Assembly (NCBI GenBank): GCA_015680685.1
Contig: MNCI01026491.1
Span: forward strand, 14,682 to 76,681
Source: Gnetum montanum
Lineage: Eukaryota > Streptophyta > Gnetopsida > Gnetales > Gnetaceae
Length of the DNA: 62,000 nucleotides
Reading direction: 5' to 3'
Both the position numbers and the translations under genes were made by a program. Below are positions 23,950 to 36,229 of this stretch, one piece after another. The notes beneath the pieces were generated by a model. It was given only the letters and a program-made list of their open reading frames with translations. It made no database searches and was not told the origin of the DNA. The number at the start of each line of letters is the position of its first letter. Positions within the stretch are counted from its first letter, which is position 1.

Positions 23950-25870
23950 ATAAACTACTTAGACATGGAGGCCAAATGAGGCTACGAGCTTATCCATCGA
24001 AATGGATGGGAGTATATCCCCTCCTCTATCAACTTCATCCCACTCACCAAACCCTACTGATGGATACTTGCCTAGCTCACCTGAACAAATGAGTGTGAAG
24101 TGGGAACAAACTATGAAGAACCCCTACAAGAAGAGCAGGATGAGTTCAAAGCTTGTTCCAAGCATGAGGACTCCTTCCATCCTATTTTCTAGTGGACAAC
24201 CCTAGGTCTAGCCCTCTCATAGTCTCGTTCACATATGTTTCTTAAAATGATCATAGCCTTGATGTCACCTTCCAAGTCAACACCTGTGGTAGCGATGCAT
24301 CAAATGCAACATACGCCTCATAATGCACTACCTCCTATTAACATGTCCTTTGTGGCATTGTCACAACCTACCCAATCATCCCCACCAATAGTAATCATGT
24401 CTGCTTAGCCTTACATTCACACAGTGCATGTCTCCCAACCCCAAACAACTCAAGCACCTTATGTCCTACCTATTTCATCAGCACCCTCAGTAGTAGTCCA
24501 ACCTATGCATGCATGGGTTGCCCTAGTCACTGAGCCCATAGTACAACCAACACAACAAGCACCTCACATGGTACCACAACCTATAACTAGGTCATGGACC
24601 ACACAACCAGCACAATGAGTAGCACAACTAGAGAAGCTTACTGCAGCATCCCAAAACTTGGACTAGGCACTCCAACTAATCCGAACCTTAATAAAAGAGG
24701 TGAAGTGGCTCAAGGCCACCTCCTCTAAAATAGTTAAGGTAGTGGACTTCTACCAAGATGATCCCATAAGTCTTGCTATCCCACCACTAACTCAGCCAAC
24801 TAGAATTCTATTCCCCCAATTCACCAAGTACAATGGTGAATGGGACCCCAATGCACACTTGGTGATGTTTAGGTCTAAGTGCTTACTATTGTAGGCATGG
24901 CCACATGCCATCATATACATTTTTGCCATGTCATTCATTGGTAAGGTGCTAGACTAGTACCACACATTACCCAGGGTTTTAAGTACAACTTGAAGCCTGA
25001 AACCACCCTGGATCAGCTTATGCAGATCAAGCAAGGCCATCTAGAGCTTGTGCAAAAATTTATCTAAAGCTAGAGCACCTCATTGAATAAAATTTGAGAG
25101 TCAATAGCCGAGATGCATCTCCTAGCCTTCTCAAAATTGTACTACTTGGCCTTGTAGTCTTTGAGCTAAGCATTTGTCTAGATCAAAAGCATACAGGACA
25201 TAATGGAAGCTAGCAAGGACCCAGCCTACATGGCCTATAAAAACCTACATGCCAAAAAGGATAAGCATAAGGGAAAGCAAACTACAACCATGGCAAGTAT
25301 GGCCAAAGAGGCCAAAAAAACCAACTTGAGGCTAATGGCTAGGCCATCCAAGTTCTTGGCCAACAACTGAAATACTAGCCCTAGTACTACAGTAACTAAC
25401 TTGTCCATGTCATCGGTGGTCGTAGTGTAAGCCATGCCAAGGCCTAACTTTGAGTGCAAGGATCGCTCAAAGTACACCTCGCTGCCATTGAAACCTTCAT
25501 AACTATTAGACCAACTACTGAAGGCTAGACGTATCTAGTACAAAAAGATGTCTGAAGATGCTCATAAAAGACATGATAGATATTGTGAACTTCTATGAAA
25601 TCCTATGTCGATAGCCCTAAATGAGCCTCTGGTCTCAAAACACTTTGGGTTGGATCGATTCTACCACTACAACCAGTTGTCTGGTCACAACATCAAATTT
25701 TGCATAGCTATGTAGGATGACCTCCAAAGGTTGATTGACATAGGCAAGTTTTTACTTGATGCTACTAACCCAGTTAGGCCTTAGAACCAATCTATGAGGG
25801 TGTATAAGAACTTCCTGAATGCAGAAGATGTAGGCTATGTCATCAACGCTATCAACGTTGATTAGCATTA
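23950..25870 (+). pseudogene. Family B gag (B1)
   Basis: This is a decayed gag polyprotein. It has a Pro/Gln/Thr-rich N-terminal part (about 24290-24620), then the conserved gag core with FPQFTKYNGEWDPNAHL (about 24815-24865), then a basic linker. A degraded nucleic-acid-binding region with YHYNQLSGHNIKFC lies near 25660-25700, where the order resembles a CCHC knuckle but is not intact. The same order recurs at 44400-46180 and 57500-59760. Stops and frame changes are frequent. Confidence 0.75.
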
Positions 25871-26589
25871 ATGACAACATAGAATCAGCATGGCAACCAT
25901 TTGTGATTCAAGTACCCTCTGGTAATGTAAGTGCCCCCTCAACCCCCGTGGGCTTGAGGCTCCCTTTCATTGTCAGAGTGTCATCCCAAGCACCTATAAC
26001 ATCCTTCATGGTTAGATTCACATCCCATGTTGCATTAACAATAACCCTCCAACCACCCTTTGTCATTAGGGTGTCACAACATGTTAACCCCTCACCTACC
26101 TAGAATCTGGTAGTGAGAAACACATCAGTCCCCTCATGTCCAAGAGTCAATCCTACTAGAAACATTAGCAAGCCCTCTAGGTGGCAACCCAGGAGATCCA
26201 ACGAGGGTCTCGCAAATAGAATGATTAGGCAACATCAAAAGCAAAGAGCATTCGACCCACCAAAGTCGGTACCCTTATCTATAGTTCCCATGACCAAAAT
26301 AGCTAAGGAGGCCACCACTAGCAACTTGTAACCAAGCATTGGGACCCTTGCGCAAGCTAGGTAAACAAAGCCCAAGTCGCCTCCCTATGAAATTCATCTT
26401 TTAGGACATATGAAAGAAGTTAAAGATAGTAAAAACAAAATCAATGGAAAAGACTTTGTAGATGCATTAGCCCAAGTTAAGTAATTGTTGAAGTAGAAGA
26501 ACACAATGTTGAGCCTGTATGACCTAATTATGACCTCATATGCCCATCGTGAAGCGCTAGTGCAGATGTTGATCTCCATTCCTGTTATG

Positions 26590-27385
26590 GAGGACATCCT
26601 AGTAGATGAGAATTCCATCCACACTGTGATGTTACCTCCTACATCATAGGAATCAAGCTCTATACCGCTTGCATTTTGTGATGAGGTAATTAAGGTTGAC
26701 CCTACGAAGGGGAAGGTTATAATGGCCCCCATGTTTATCACCATACATGTTAGGCAATGCAAGATTTGGAAAGTGCATGTTGATGATGGGGCAACAACAA
26801 ATGTTATCCCATACACTGTCGTCGATAAGATAGGCCTCACAGACCAAATGAAGACAACGAAAACCACATGCCTAAAATCCTTCAATGGGTTGTGCATCAT
26901 TGTCAAGGGTACCATCACAATAGCCTTCATGGTAGGAGAGAAATTCCCCATAACCATCAAATTCATTGTCACAAAGGAGATGCCAGGATTCAACCTGATA
27001 TTGGGCAGGCCTTTCTTGGCCCAGCTATAGGTTGTCTCTTCCCCAATTCATCAAAAAATCCACCTTCCATAGGAAGGTGGTGAAGTTATCATCCATGGTG
27101 ATAACGTAGGGCCTTTGGCCATTAACAACATAGATATGGAGCAAGGGTTAGATGTGGAATTTCCTGATGACACGTATGCAGCAAAGGATGAGGACGAAGT
27201 GTGTGAGGTAGACCCACCTGAAAAGATAAAAGAAGTTAATGACTTACCAGAGGATGCCCTATGGGTAGAATTTCCCTTCAATGTAGCAAGTGAAGGTTAA
27301 TGGGATTACCGAATAGTGACCGCTAGGCCTTACATGCCTCCTAATCTAGACTAGATTAGGAAGCAAGTGCATGACTAAGGTTCCC
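26590..27385 (+). pseudogene. Family B retropepsin-like protease (B1)
   Basis: This is the aspartic protease that would follow Gag in the polyprotein. VDDGATTNVIP (about 26780-26812) is the catalytic D-[ST]-G-like motif with its Asp kept, and FNLILGRPFL (about 26990-27020) is the paired C-terminal motif. One frame continues across a single TAG at 27028 into an acidic tail. The polyprotein ends near 27380. It is the cleanest of three protease copies (others at 46780 and 60240). Confidence 0.8.
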
Positions 27386-27664
27386 CCTTAGTTTGAAAGC
27401 ACACTAGGAACCCACCCGATATTCATTTCCTCACACCTTGCATCCTGCTCCCCATTTATGTTGCACTAGTACAGCAATATATTATTTGCATTTAGCTCAA
27501 GCACTTAGCTTACCATTTACATTGCCTACGCATTCGATAGCTTAGTTTACGTTTCTTCCATTGTTGCTTTAATGCATTTACCTTCACGCATACAAAATAT
27601 CAAAATACATAAAAATCATAAAAGCCAAACTTACAAAAAAAGAAGAAGAAATAACAACATACTA
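27386..27664. other. Non-coding stretch after protease
   Basis: T- and A-rich sequence ending in ACATAAAAATCATAAAAGCC. The same type of stretch follows the protease at 47700-47930 and 61140-61383, so it belongs to the element. Confidence 0.6.
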
Positions 27665-28025
27665 GGCCTGAAATGGCCTTAAACTACTGCATGACATGGA
27701 ACAACCTAAAAATATCACTTTTAATTCTATCCCTATAGCCTACCATGGCCTTAAATAGGTAATGAGTGGCTTGAAATGGCCTTAAACTATCATCGTGGCC
27801 TGAAATGGCCTTAAATTAGCAATTTTGTGACCTACAATGGCCTTAAACTATCACCTATAATCCCATCATTGTGGCCCGAAATGTCCTTATACTAGCAATT
27901 GTGTGGCCTAGAATGGCCTTAAACTATCACCTATAATCCCATCACTACAGCCCAAAATGTCCTCAAACTAGCATCAACCCTCCCACTATGGCCTTCACCT
28001 AACATGGGGCTTGTAATGGCCTAGT
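27665..28025. repeat. GGCCTTAAACT minisatellite (B1)
   Basis: A degenerate tandem array of roughly 40-60-bp units with the core ATGGCCTTAAACTA, usually preceded by an inverse GGCC (TGGCCTGAAATGGCC). The same array follows the protease in the other two B copies. Confidence 0.85.
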
Positions 28026-28209
28026 CATACTATCTTCACATAATCTTAACTTAGCACACTCATGGCATTATAACCATAGCAAGCGCATAGAAAATAACCA
28101 TAAAAAAGAAAAGTTTATGCATTACATATTACATATAGCAAATACATTCATTAGATGTCATATAAATACCAGTACATAGCATGAGTAGTGTCATGTGGCA
28201 AAACTATAG

Positions 28210-30960
28210 CAAAAATTCTCAACAGTAGGGGTTCATTTGGTGATGCTCAACGACTGGTGCTAGGTGGTGATGGAAGTTCTTCTTGCTTCATGCATCATTG
28301 GGGTCCGTAGCATCTCTTGGTACCTACCAGAATAACATAGCGGAAATGAGTAGTTAGTGAGCAAGCATGTAATATACAAACATACTCAAAACATGCAAAA
28401 AATAAACGAAAAAACTAACTTAAGAGGGTCTCACATTGGTGACTTGTAGAGGAAACTTTCCAAGGCCAACCTCCAAGCATTGGAGAATATAAACCTCAAA
28501 AAGTTGTGTCCAATCCTCTTGGTCAAAGTCAATCGCTGTAAGCATCTTACCTTTTTCCATAGTAGTCCATGCAAGTAGCTCCATCAAAAAGGTACCAGAA
28601 GAAACCTCTTCAAAATGGGTGATGATCTACCTTTCAAGAGAGCCACTTACCACTGTGTGCTATGCAAACAACTCATATGCCTACATCCTACCAGTCACCT
28701 TAAGAAACATATTGAGGTGCCAATGTTCGGTAGACTCCTCTTTGTACCATCACAAGTACACATCGCACTCACACTTATATTGACACTTATGGTTCTTCTG
28801 CATTTACCCCCATCGGTAGACCTTTGTGTTGTAATCCTTCCAATCTTAATTCTTTTAGGTAAGCAAGTCCATCTATAACTACTACTGAATCAACTCCCAT
28901 GTGGCCTCATTCTTGCATTTGAGAGCTATCCAGTATTGAACATTCTCTATCTCAGAGGTATGCTAGGTGTTGTCTCCCTGAGCTTTGGCCGTCAAGAAAT
29001 CATATCTAGATTGAAGATCATTAATCTTCGTATCCTGGCTAACCATACTCTCTTGTAGCTCATGCACACATTTCCATAGGTACTCATTCGAGTGCCTGTG
29101 AACCCACAATGCCTTCACATAGGAATGTGCACACTTGTTTGATGTCTTGTACATGCGACGAGATACCTGATCAATTTTAGGAGGGAGATCAGGGAGGGCA
29201 TCCATCTTGGCCACCTTGCTTGGATCCCATCATAGCTTAGGACCTGTAGGCATGTAACAATCAATCAATCTTAGCCAAGAACTAAGAGTTAAAGCAATGA
29301 GGTAACATAAAGCAAAGAAACATCATGCACATACTGAGCTTAGGATCTACCTGTTGCAAGCGGTCCACCATGTCCTCAATGATGCCTTCCATAAAGGCAA
29401 ACTTATCAGGCATGTCTATGCATGGCTTCATGCAGTAGGTAGATGTGGGATCGCTAGCAGGGACATTTGATGCTGTAACACAACGATGTAATTAGCATAT
29501 AACTGAACAACTAAAGATACTACAGCAAACAGGAAATAATAGATGGTAACCCAAGATAGTTACCTAACAAGCCCTTAGGCGTGAGTGTAGGGGGCTCAGC
29601 TAGCTAGATAACATCAAATCAAATAAGCTATCAAAATCACCCCCATCGGGGTGGAGTAACCCCTCTTCCTCCCACTGTCGAAGGATCTCTATTACTTCAA
29701 GTAGCTCATCCCTATTAGCCTTCCCCTCCTCAGCTTAAGGAGGTGCTTCTTTTGCTATTGCCTTAACTACTACTCTTGTAGCCCTCTCTACTATCTCTAA
29801 AATTAACACCTATCCATACATTAGCACTTATATGCACATCATTAGCTAGTTAATAGCATAACATAAAAGAAAAATATAATAGCATAAATATACATAAAAA
29901 TACAATTCATGCATCTAGGAAGCTATACTAACCTACAACCTTTGCAGACAAACTTTGAAGCTTAATATGGATCCTCTTGCTACTTGGCCTTCTAGCCTCA
30001 GGGGTAGCTTCCTCTGTAGGATGTGGCCTCTTAATCTTGATCTTAGATGATCCCATCATCTTTGCAATATAGCAATCCACCTTAGTCACATCCCTAGTGC
30101 CAATTGAAGGACCCTCACCTGTACTATCATGTGAATAATGTAACTACCCGACAGGACCCTTAGTCGTTACAAATAATGACTCATCAATATGCATGTAGTC
30201 ATGAACATGTGCTTAATCCATGGCTTGGAGAGCTACTCACGATCATGCATAACCCATCATCCACCATCATGCACAACTAATAGTTGCATGAACCTTCGTA
30301 GGTATCCTATAAAGAATGCGAAGTGGATGTGGGACCTTGCCTGGAGGTTGAACCACAACCTAGGGATCTTTGCATATAGGCTGGTAGCTATATAGGTAAC
30401 CTATTTGAATGTCGTACCCTCTAGTAGCACCTCCTTCATCACTTGTGCCTGCTCCACCCCAAGGATATTTCCTTGGGAGAGCAACTTCGGAAAGGCATGA
30501 GCACAGAACAAAAGGTAGAGCTTCCGTATCTCAAGCACAAGCACATCCTTGATCGATATGTCCTTGTGATATCAAGTGAACCTCAACGTAACCTTGACCT
30601 CCCCTCTATGGTCCACCTCTCTACTAGCCTTATCAATAATCATTGGGCCATTAGTAGGGAGACCAAAGAGGTCGGCAAAGAATGCCTCACTAAGGTCCAA
30701 CACTACCATCATGCTAAGCACTTGGGTGACAAACTACCTGACATCGCTATATGATGGTGACCATTTTGGCCACTAGGATACTTGGGCTAGGGGCTAAAAA
30801 TAGGTCCATCAACCCTACATGCATGAGTCAAGTAGTTAGTGCATCTGAGGCTTTATGAAACAACTAGTGTTGCGCACCCTCTACATCACCATACTTTATG
30901 ATGAGGGTGGCCTCTATGTGGCCTGTGGTGATCACTATCAGCTCACCCGAGGCAACTGCC
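28210..30960 (-). pseudogene. Minus-strand reading frame, unknown, ORF2-like?
   Basis: The minus strand holds long, stop-interrupted coding-like sequence opposite in direction to the B1 gag-protease. An N-terminal part (30700-30350) includes FFADLFGLPTNGP and VLVLEIRKLYLLF. The 3' part (29214-28963) is an 83-residue clean stretch with a helical, Lys/Glu-rich character. The layout, a globular part followed by helical sequence, resembles family A ORF2, but I see no clear sequence match. It is either an intrinsic antisense ORF of B1 or part of a minus-strand insertion led by the LTR at 32698. Confidence 0.45.
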
Positions 30961-30964
30961 ACTA

Positions 30965-32698
30965 CAAAAAAGGTAAAAAAATTATAGCATCTATAACGAT
31001 CAAAAATTTTGGTAGCTGGAACATCGAGGGTTTCATGAGTGCATAGCCTAACCTTGCCTCCACACGAGGGCCTTACTGGAAAATAGAGGTGGAGTGCCTT
31101 GGATGGTCTTGTCGATCGAATAGGGACTTTGCTGACTAAAACTGGGGTATTGGGTGCAATCAGGGATGGCATGATTAGTTGAAATGTAAATGCAAACAAT
31201 ATGAAAATAGTGCTAAGTCTCAAAGTAGTGTTTTGTGATGCTAAGTATAGAGTAGATCCATAGAATGCGGGTGAGCATAGCCAAGGGTTTTGACTAAAAT
31301 GAGGGTGTCAACCCACAGAGACTACTGCTTGAGTGTAGTATAGCATGACAATCCATGAAAAAGTGCAAAAATATGCAAGAAAATGCTAGAAAAGGGAGAG
31401 AGAAATGGAACACCAACCCAAATGGGAGTGTAGTTAACTCCAAAATGATCTCAAAAGGTACAGAGTGTACAACAAGCATAGTGAAAGTGTAGTCATAGTC
31501 TCAGCGGTGTCAAGCCATAAAGCCTAGTGCTTGCTATAATGAACTATGCCTATCAGGTTGGTCGTTGTGGTGTGCGATGCAATGTAGGGCTACAATGGGG
31601 TTATGATGTATTGTGCAGTGCAGCTATGCCTATCTACTGATGTGGTGTGCTCTAGGTCTCATTCACCCATGGAACTAAGTGCCAATATGCCAAGATGCCA
31701 AATACCAAATGAAAGTGCCAATTGGCAATCCCTAAAATGTTGGGGCATAGGGGTATTTATAGGGTGAGGGTTAGCCCAAAATGTAGATTGGGTGCCATGT
31801 GATAGTGCGGTAGGTGGGACTACACGAAAAATTCAAAAAAATTTATAAGTTTGGAGGTGAGTAGAAAAAGATTAAAATTTCTTCTAACTTTGGCTACTAT
31901 GCTCGCTACACTCACCCCTTACTATGCTATAAATCCTAGGTACAATTTGAAACAAATAGGGGGTGTAGGAAAAATGCAAATTATTGATCTTGCTTACTAA
32001 AGGAGTGCTAGAGTTGGAATGAAGGCCTGTGTTAAGCTCTAGAAGCTTTTGGAGGTAGTTCTGTGTTGCTACACTAGCTACGCTCTGGAGCATAGTCCAA
32101 CATTTAGGTAAATTTGTAAAAAATTGAAGTCTAGCACTGCTATGCTCATGAGCATAGCAAGAAGGGATAGGGTGTAGCATGGACACTTAGATAAATTTGG
32201 CAACTAAAGTCTAGTGCTACTATGCTCATGAGCATAGTAGGATGGGACAAGGTGTAGCATGAACACTTAGAAAAATCTAGCAAAAATTGTAGTCCTTATT
32301 CATGCTACGCCAGCTATGCTCGAGAGTGTAGCATGAGGGGTAGCTTTAGAAGTTAGAAAATCTGCCAAATGCCTCTTCCATGTTAAGCTAGTTTGACAAC
32401 TTCTAGCTTAACACCCATGCAAACTGGCCACTCAAGTGCATGCTACATTGACTATGCTCTAGAGCACAACAAGGGGAATGAGAGTGTAGTGCAACACTTA
32501 GAAAAATTTCTACAACTTGTGTCATCATTTTGATACTTAGAAAAAATTGTAGAAAATTGACCATTGAAGCTAACCACACTCTACTGTAGGGGAGAGCATT
32601 GTCCCAGCACCTAGAAAAATTTGCTGAAAGTGTTATCATTCTGACACTTAGCCAAATTTGTAGTCAAGAAGTAGTAGCCCAAAGTTTTGTGGTGGTTC
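30965..32698 (-). repeat. Family B LTR on minus strand, tail missing
   Basis: On the minus strand it starts TGAACCACCAC at 32698. It runs through the palindrome-rich module to about 32050, then the promoter module with a TATAAATA box (about 31750-31763), and loses similarity near 30970. The tail module rich in TTAGCCATTTTT is absent. It sits directly upstream, in the same direction, of the reading frame at 28210-30960. Confidence 0.7.
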
Positions 32699-33654
32699 AT
32701 TAGCCCCTCTTTGTTGACATCTGGAGGAGTGGCTTGAGATATGTTGATAAAGAATCGCAAAACACCACAGCAAATGTGGCACTAACATCACTCATTGGTA
32801 CTAGATTGGATGTTGTTCCATCATGTTCATGAGTGATATGGGTAAGGGTATGCTAAGGGCAAAGAGTATAGGCAATACAAGGGAAATGAAATGTAAACAA
32901 AGGAGATGAAATGAAAAAAATGATGTAAAATGTGAAGTCAGCATGGCTAACAGTGAACATGGCATAGAGTGGAGTGCCTCTAAAACATTGATCTCTAGTC
33001 ACAATGCTCATGAGAGAGTTAAAGTCGATTAAAGGTTAGGCTAGTTGCAAAATTGCAGCATTCTCGATTTGCTTGGGGATGTCTTTTCCCCATTCTCCTT
33101 TTTTCTTTTTCTTCTTTGTTGCGAGGCAAACCTCCATTGGATTTGGCTTACTACTAAATGTTAGCTGCAAGGTATGAGCCATTGAGGAGATGGACTTTCT
33201 TTTGATGCAACCACATTGCATTTGTAGGATAGTTGTTTCCTCCCCAGGATGAGTTGTGTTATATTTTCTTGCACTTTGACCAACCAATATAGGCTCTCCA
33301 TCGGACAAGTTGTGTTACATCCATCAAGGGTTCTACATTTGATGTGAGGAGAATGCCACATGCGTCATAGTGAGCATGCATTAGAGGGATGTACAATCAT
33401 GAGTATGTGGGGGAAGAGAGGCTATTGGGATGAAGGAGTGGATGTACATAGGCTGTAACAGAATGAGGGGGATGTGCACTCTTGAGTGGCTTAACTAGTC
33501 CAATCATACACATTAGAGTGATGTGGTGACTTGCTGCTATGATGAGATGCATCTCTACATAACCACCTCCAAGGCTTCATCCTACAAAAACAACTCTAAA
33601 AAGATAAGAAAACCACATAAAATGACATGCAAATGCAAATGCTAAATGTAAAGA
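32699..33654. other. Unassigned stretch between two inverted LTRs
   Basis: A minus-strand open stretch at 33036-33308 has a Lys-rich run (KKKKKKGEWGKDIPKQIE) that could be a protein fragment, but I cannot name it. The rest shows no gene. Confidence 0.35.
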
Positions 33655-35230
33655 TGCTTCCAGAGCTTAGCATAGGCCTTCATTCTAGCTCCAACACTCC
33701 TCTAGCAAGTAAGATCAACAATTTGCATTTTTCCTACACCCCCCATTTGTCCCAAATTGTAGCTACACTCTAGAGTGTAGCAAGGGGTGAGCATAGCAAG
33801 TGTAGCAACCAGTGTTAGAAAAAATTTCAAACATTTTCTAATCACCTCCAAACTTAGAATTTTTTTAAAATTTTTCTTATAGTCCCACCTACTGCACTGC
33901 CACATGGCACCCAATATGCATTTTGGGCTAACCCTAGCCCTATAAATAACCCTATACCCCAACACTTTAGTGGTTGGCAGTTGACACTTTCATTTGACAT
34001 TTGACATTTTGGCATCTTGTCACTTAGCTCCATGGGCAAACGAGACTCAGAGCACATCACACTAGTAGAGAGGCATAGCTACACCACATGGTACATCGCA
34101 ACCCCATTGCAACCCTGTATCACACAGTATATTGTGACCCCATTGTAGCCCTACAGAACACTACAAGGTACACTGTAGTGGCCAACCCAGCAAGCATGGT
34201 TCATTCTAGTAAGCGCCAAACTTCACAGCCCGACACCACTAAGATTGTGACTACACTCCCACTATGCCTATTGTATACTATGTACCTTCTGAGATCCTTT
34301 CGGAATTAAGTACGCTCTCATTTGGGGTGGTGTTACATTTCTCTCTCCCATTTTTAGCATTTTCTTGCATCTTTTTGCACTTTTTCATGCATCATCACAC
34401 TATACTACGCTCAGGTAGTAGTCTTTGTAGGTTGACACCTTCATTTCGATCGAAACCCTTGGCTACGCTTGCCCCCATTCCATGGCTACACTTAACACTT
34501 AGCATCACAAAACACCGCTTTGACACTTACCACTATTTTCATGTTGTTTGCATTTGCATTTCAGCTAACCATGCCATCCCCAATTGCATCCAATACCCCA
34601 CTTGTAGTCAGCAAAGTCCCTGTTTGATCAATAATATTTTCTAGGGCACTTTGCCTCCATTTTCCAACAAGGCCCTTGTGCAGAGGCGAGGTTAGGCTAT
34701 GCCCCTGCGAACCCCTCGGTGTTCCAACCACTAACGTTTTTAGTTGTTGTAGTTTTTGGCACTAGAAGAAGGGCCTTACCATTTCCTTCTATATTTTTTG
34801 ATTGTTGTCTCATGTACTCTCTTCACCACTAGTTGGCATAGATTGGACCCCATCATCGGTTCCCCTGGAACCCCGCTAGAAAAAAGCCAAAGTGTATCTT
34901 TGGCACTTAAATAAAATTATGGGTGCTTGGAAGAGCGTAGCTAGCTCTAAGCATAGAGAGCGTAGCCAGCTCCAACGTAGCAAGTGTAGCACTAAAGTTA
35001 GCCATTTTTAGCAGTTTTCATACTTAGCATTTTTTCTACATTTTCATACTTAGCCAAATTTTCATAGTTTTACACTTAGTCAATTTTTTGCAGTTTCCAT
35101 ACCTAGCCATATTTTTTGCATTTTTTACACTTAGCCATTTTTCTACATATTTTTGCTTAGCCATTTTTCTACTATCAGCAGACTTACTCATATTTTTACA
35201 GTTTTCAGAGTTAGCCAATTTTTGCAAATA
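33655..35230 (+). repeat. Family B LTR (element X), 5' truncated
   Basis: Holds the promoter module and tail of the family B LTR, with TATAAATAA at about 33941-33949, but lacks the first palindrome-rich module. It contains the perfect 18-bp palindrome CTACACTCTAGAGTGTAG at 33763-33780. The complete A element is inserted at its 3' border, and X resumes at 44227. Confidence 0.7.
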
Positions 35231-35235
35231 GCAAC
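35231..35235. repeat. Target site duplication of A element, left
   Basis: GCAAC, repeated exactly at 44222-44226 on the other side of the element. Confidence 0.9.
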
Positions 35236-36037
35236 TGATGAGTGGCGAGGTACCCCTACACTCAACCATATGAATACGAGTGTTTCATGCACGTTCCAGT
35301 TGAACTCCGTAGATAGGCTAGTTGTGGTATTTAGGTAGTTACTCGTGGATAGCAGTTCATTGTCTTTCCACCTAAACTAGCATTTGCTTTGTCATGTACG
35401 GTTTAGTCTAGAGTGGGGTGTATGATGTGGTCCTAAGCTAGTGCTACTCCTAGAGGTAATGGAAATAGCTTTGATTAACCTAAGAGGGAAAGGGTGAAGA
35501 GAGTGTAAGCTAGCCTAAGTGCGATGAGCATCTATCCCTTAATCATCTGTACACATCTTGGACCTCGTGCATGACTACTACTAGGATTACCAAGCATAGA
35601 TCCTAGGTACATTACTGGGTTACTAAGTAGTCACACTTAAATGCTTGTGATTAAGTCATACTCATTCTGCATTTAAGGAGTTTAGGGTGAAGAGATATTA
35701 ACTATGAAAACAATAAATAATAATAACAATTGAATAATTAAACTAAGTGAATGCTACAATGATGAAGTAATCTCGATCCTTATTTCTGGTCATGTGCGTG
35801 TCCAAGTACGTCACACTCAAATAAAGGTGCCATACAATTACAGTCATCACACTACAAGCATGCACTGGGAGAAAGGCTTGAGAAAAAACTAACATTAAAA
35901 ACTAATTTCTAAATAAAACTAACTCTCCTTCACCATGTGCCTAAGGTGTATTTATAGGCTTGCACAGGAGCCATGATATCGGCTAGGCCACAATATTACG
36001 TACATGATATCATGACCTAATAAATCACAATTCATCA
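35236..36037 (-). repeat. Family A 3' LTR
   Basis: 802 bp. Termini on the minus strand are TGATGAATTG and CACTCATCA. A TATA-like CCTATAAATAC (minus strand) lies near 35949-35958. The minus strand just before the LTR reads ATGGGGGTA, a plausible polypurine tract. Confidence 0.9.
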
Positions 36038-36229
36038 TACCCCCATGACTAAATGAAAACTTGTCCTTGAGTTAAAAAAACGAGAACAACCCCCATTGAT
36101 TACATAGTGGATAGGTATGGGATTATTAACGGCCTAGGGATTTATTCATGCTGCAATGGAGAACTCAATAGAACAAAATTGGGACACAACACAAAATTAC
36201 AAAATTACAAAATTGCAAAATTGCAAAAT

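Noticed and set aside
26394-26993. 199-codon minus-strand frame
   Set aside because: It is the exact antisense of the B1 protease region, whose + strand carries the VDDGAT and LGRPF motifs.
33036-33361. Possible small gene with a Lys run
   Set aside because: Two overlapping frames, no promoter or partner exons, and it lies between LTR remnants. Kept only as an unassigned stretch.
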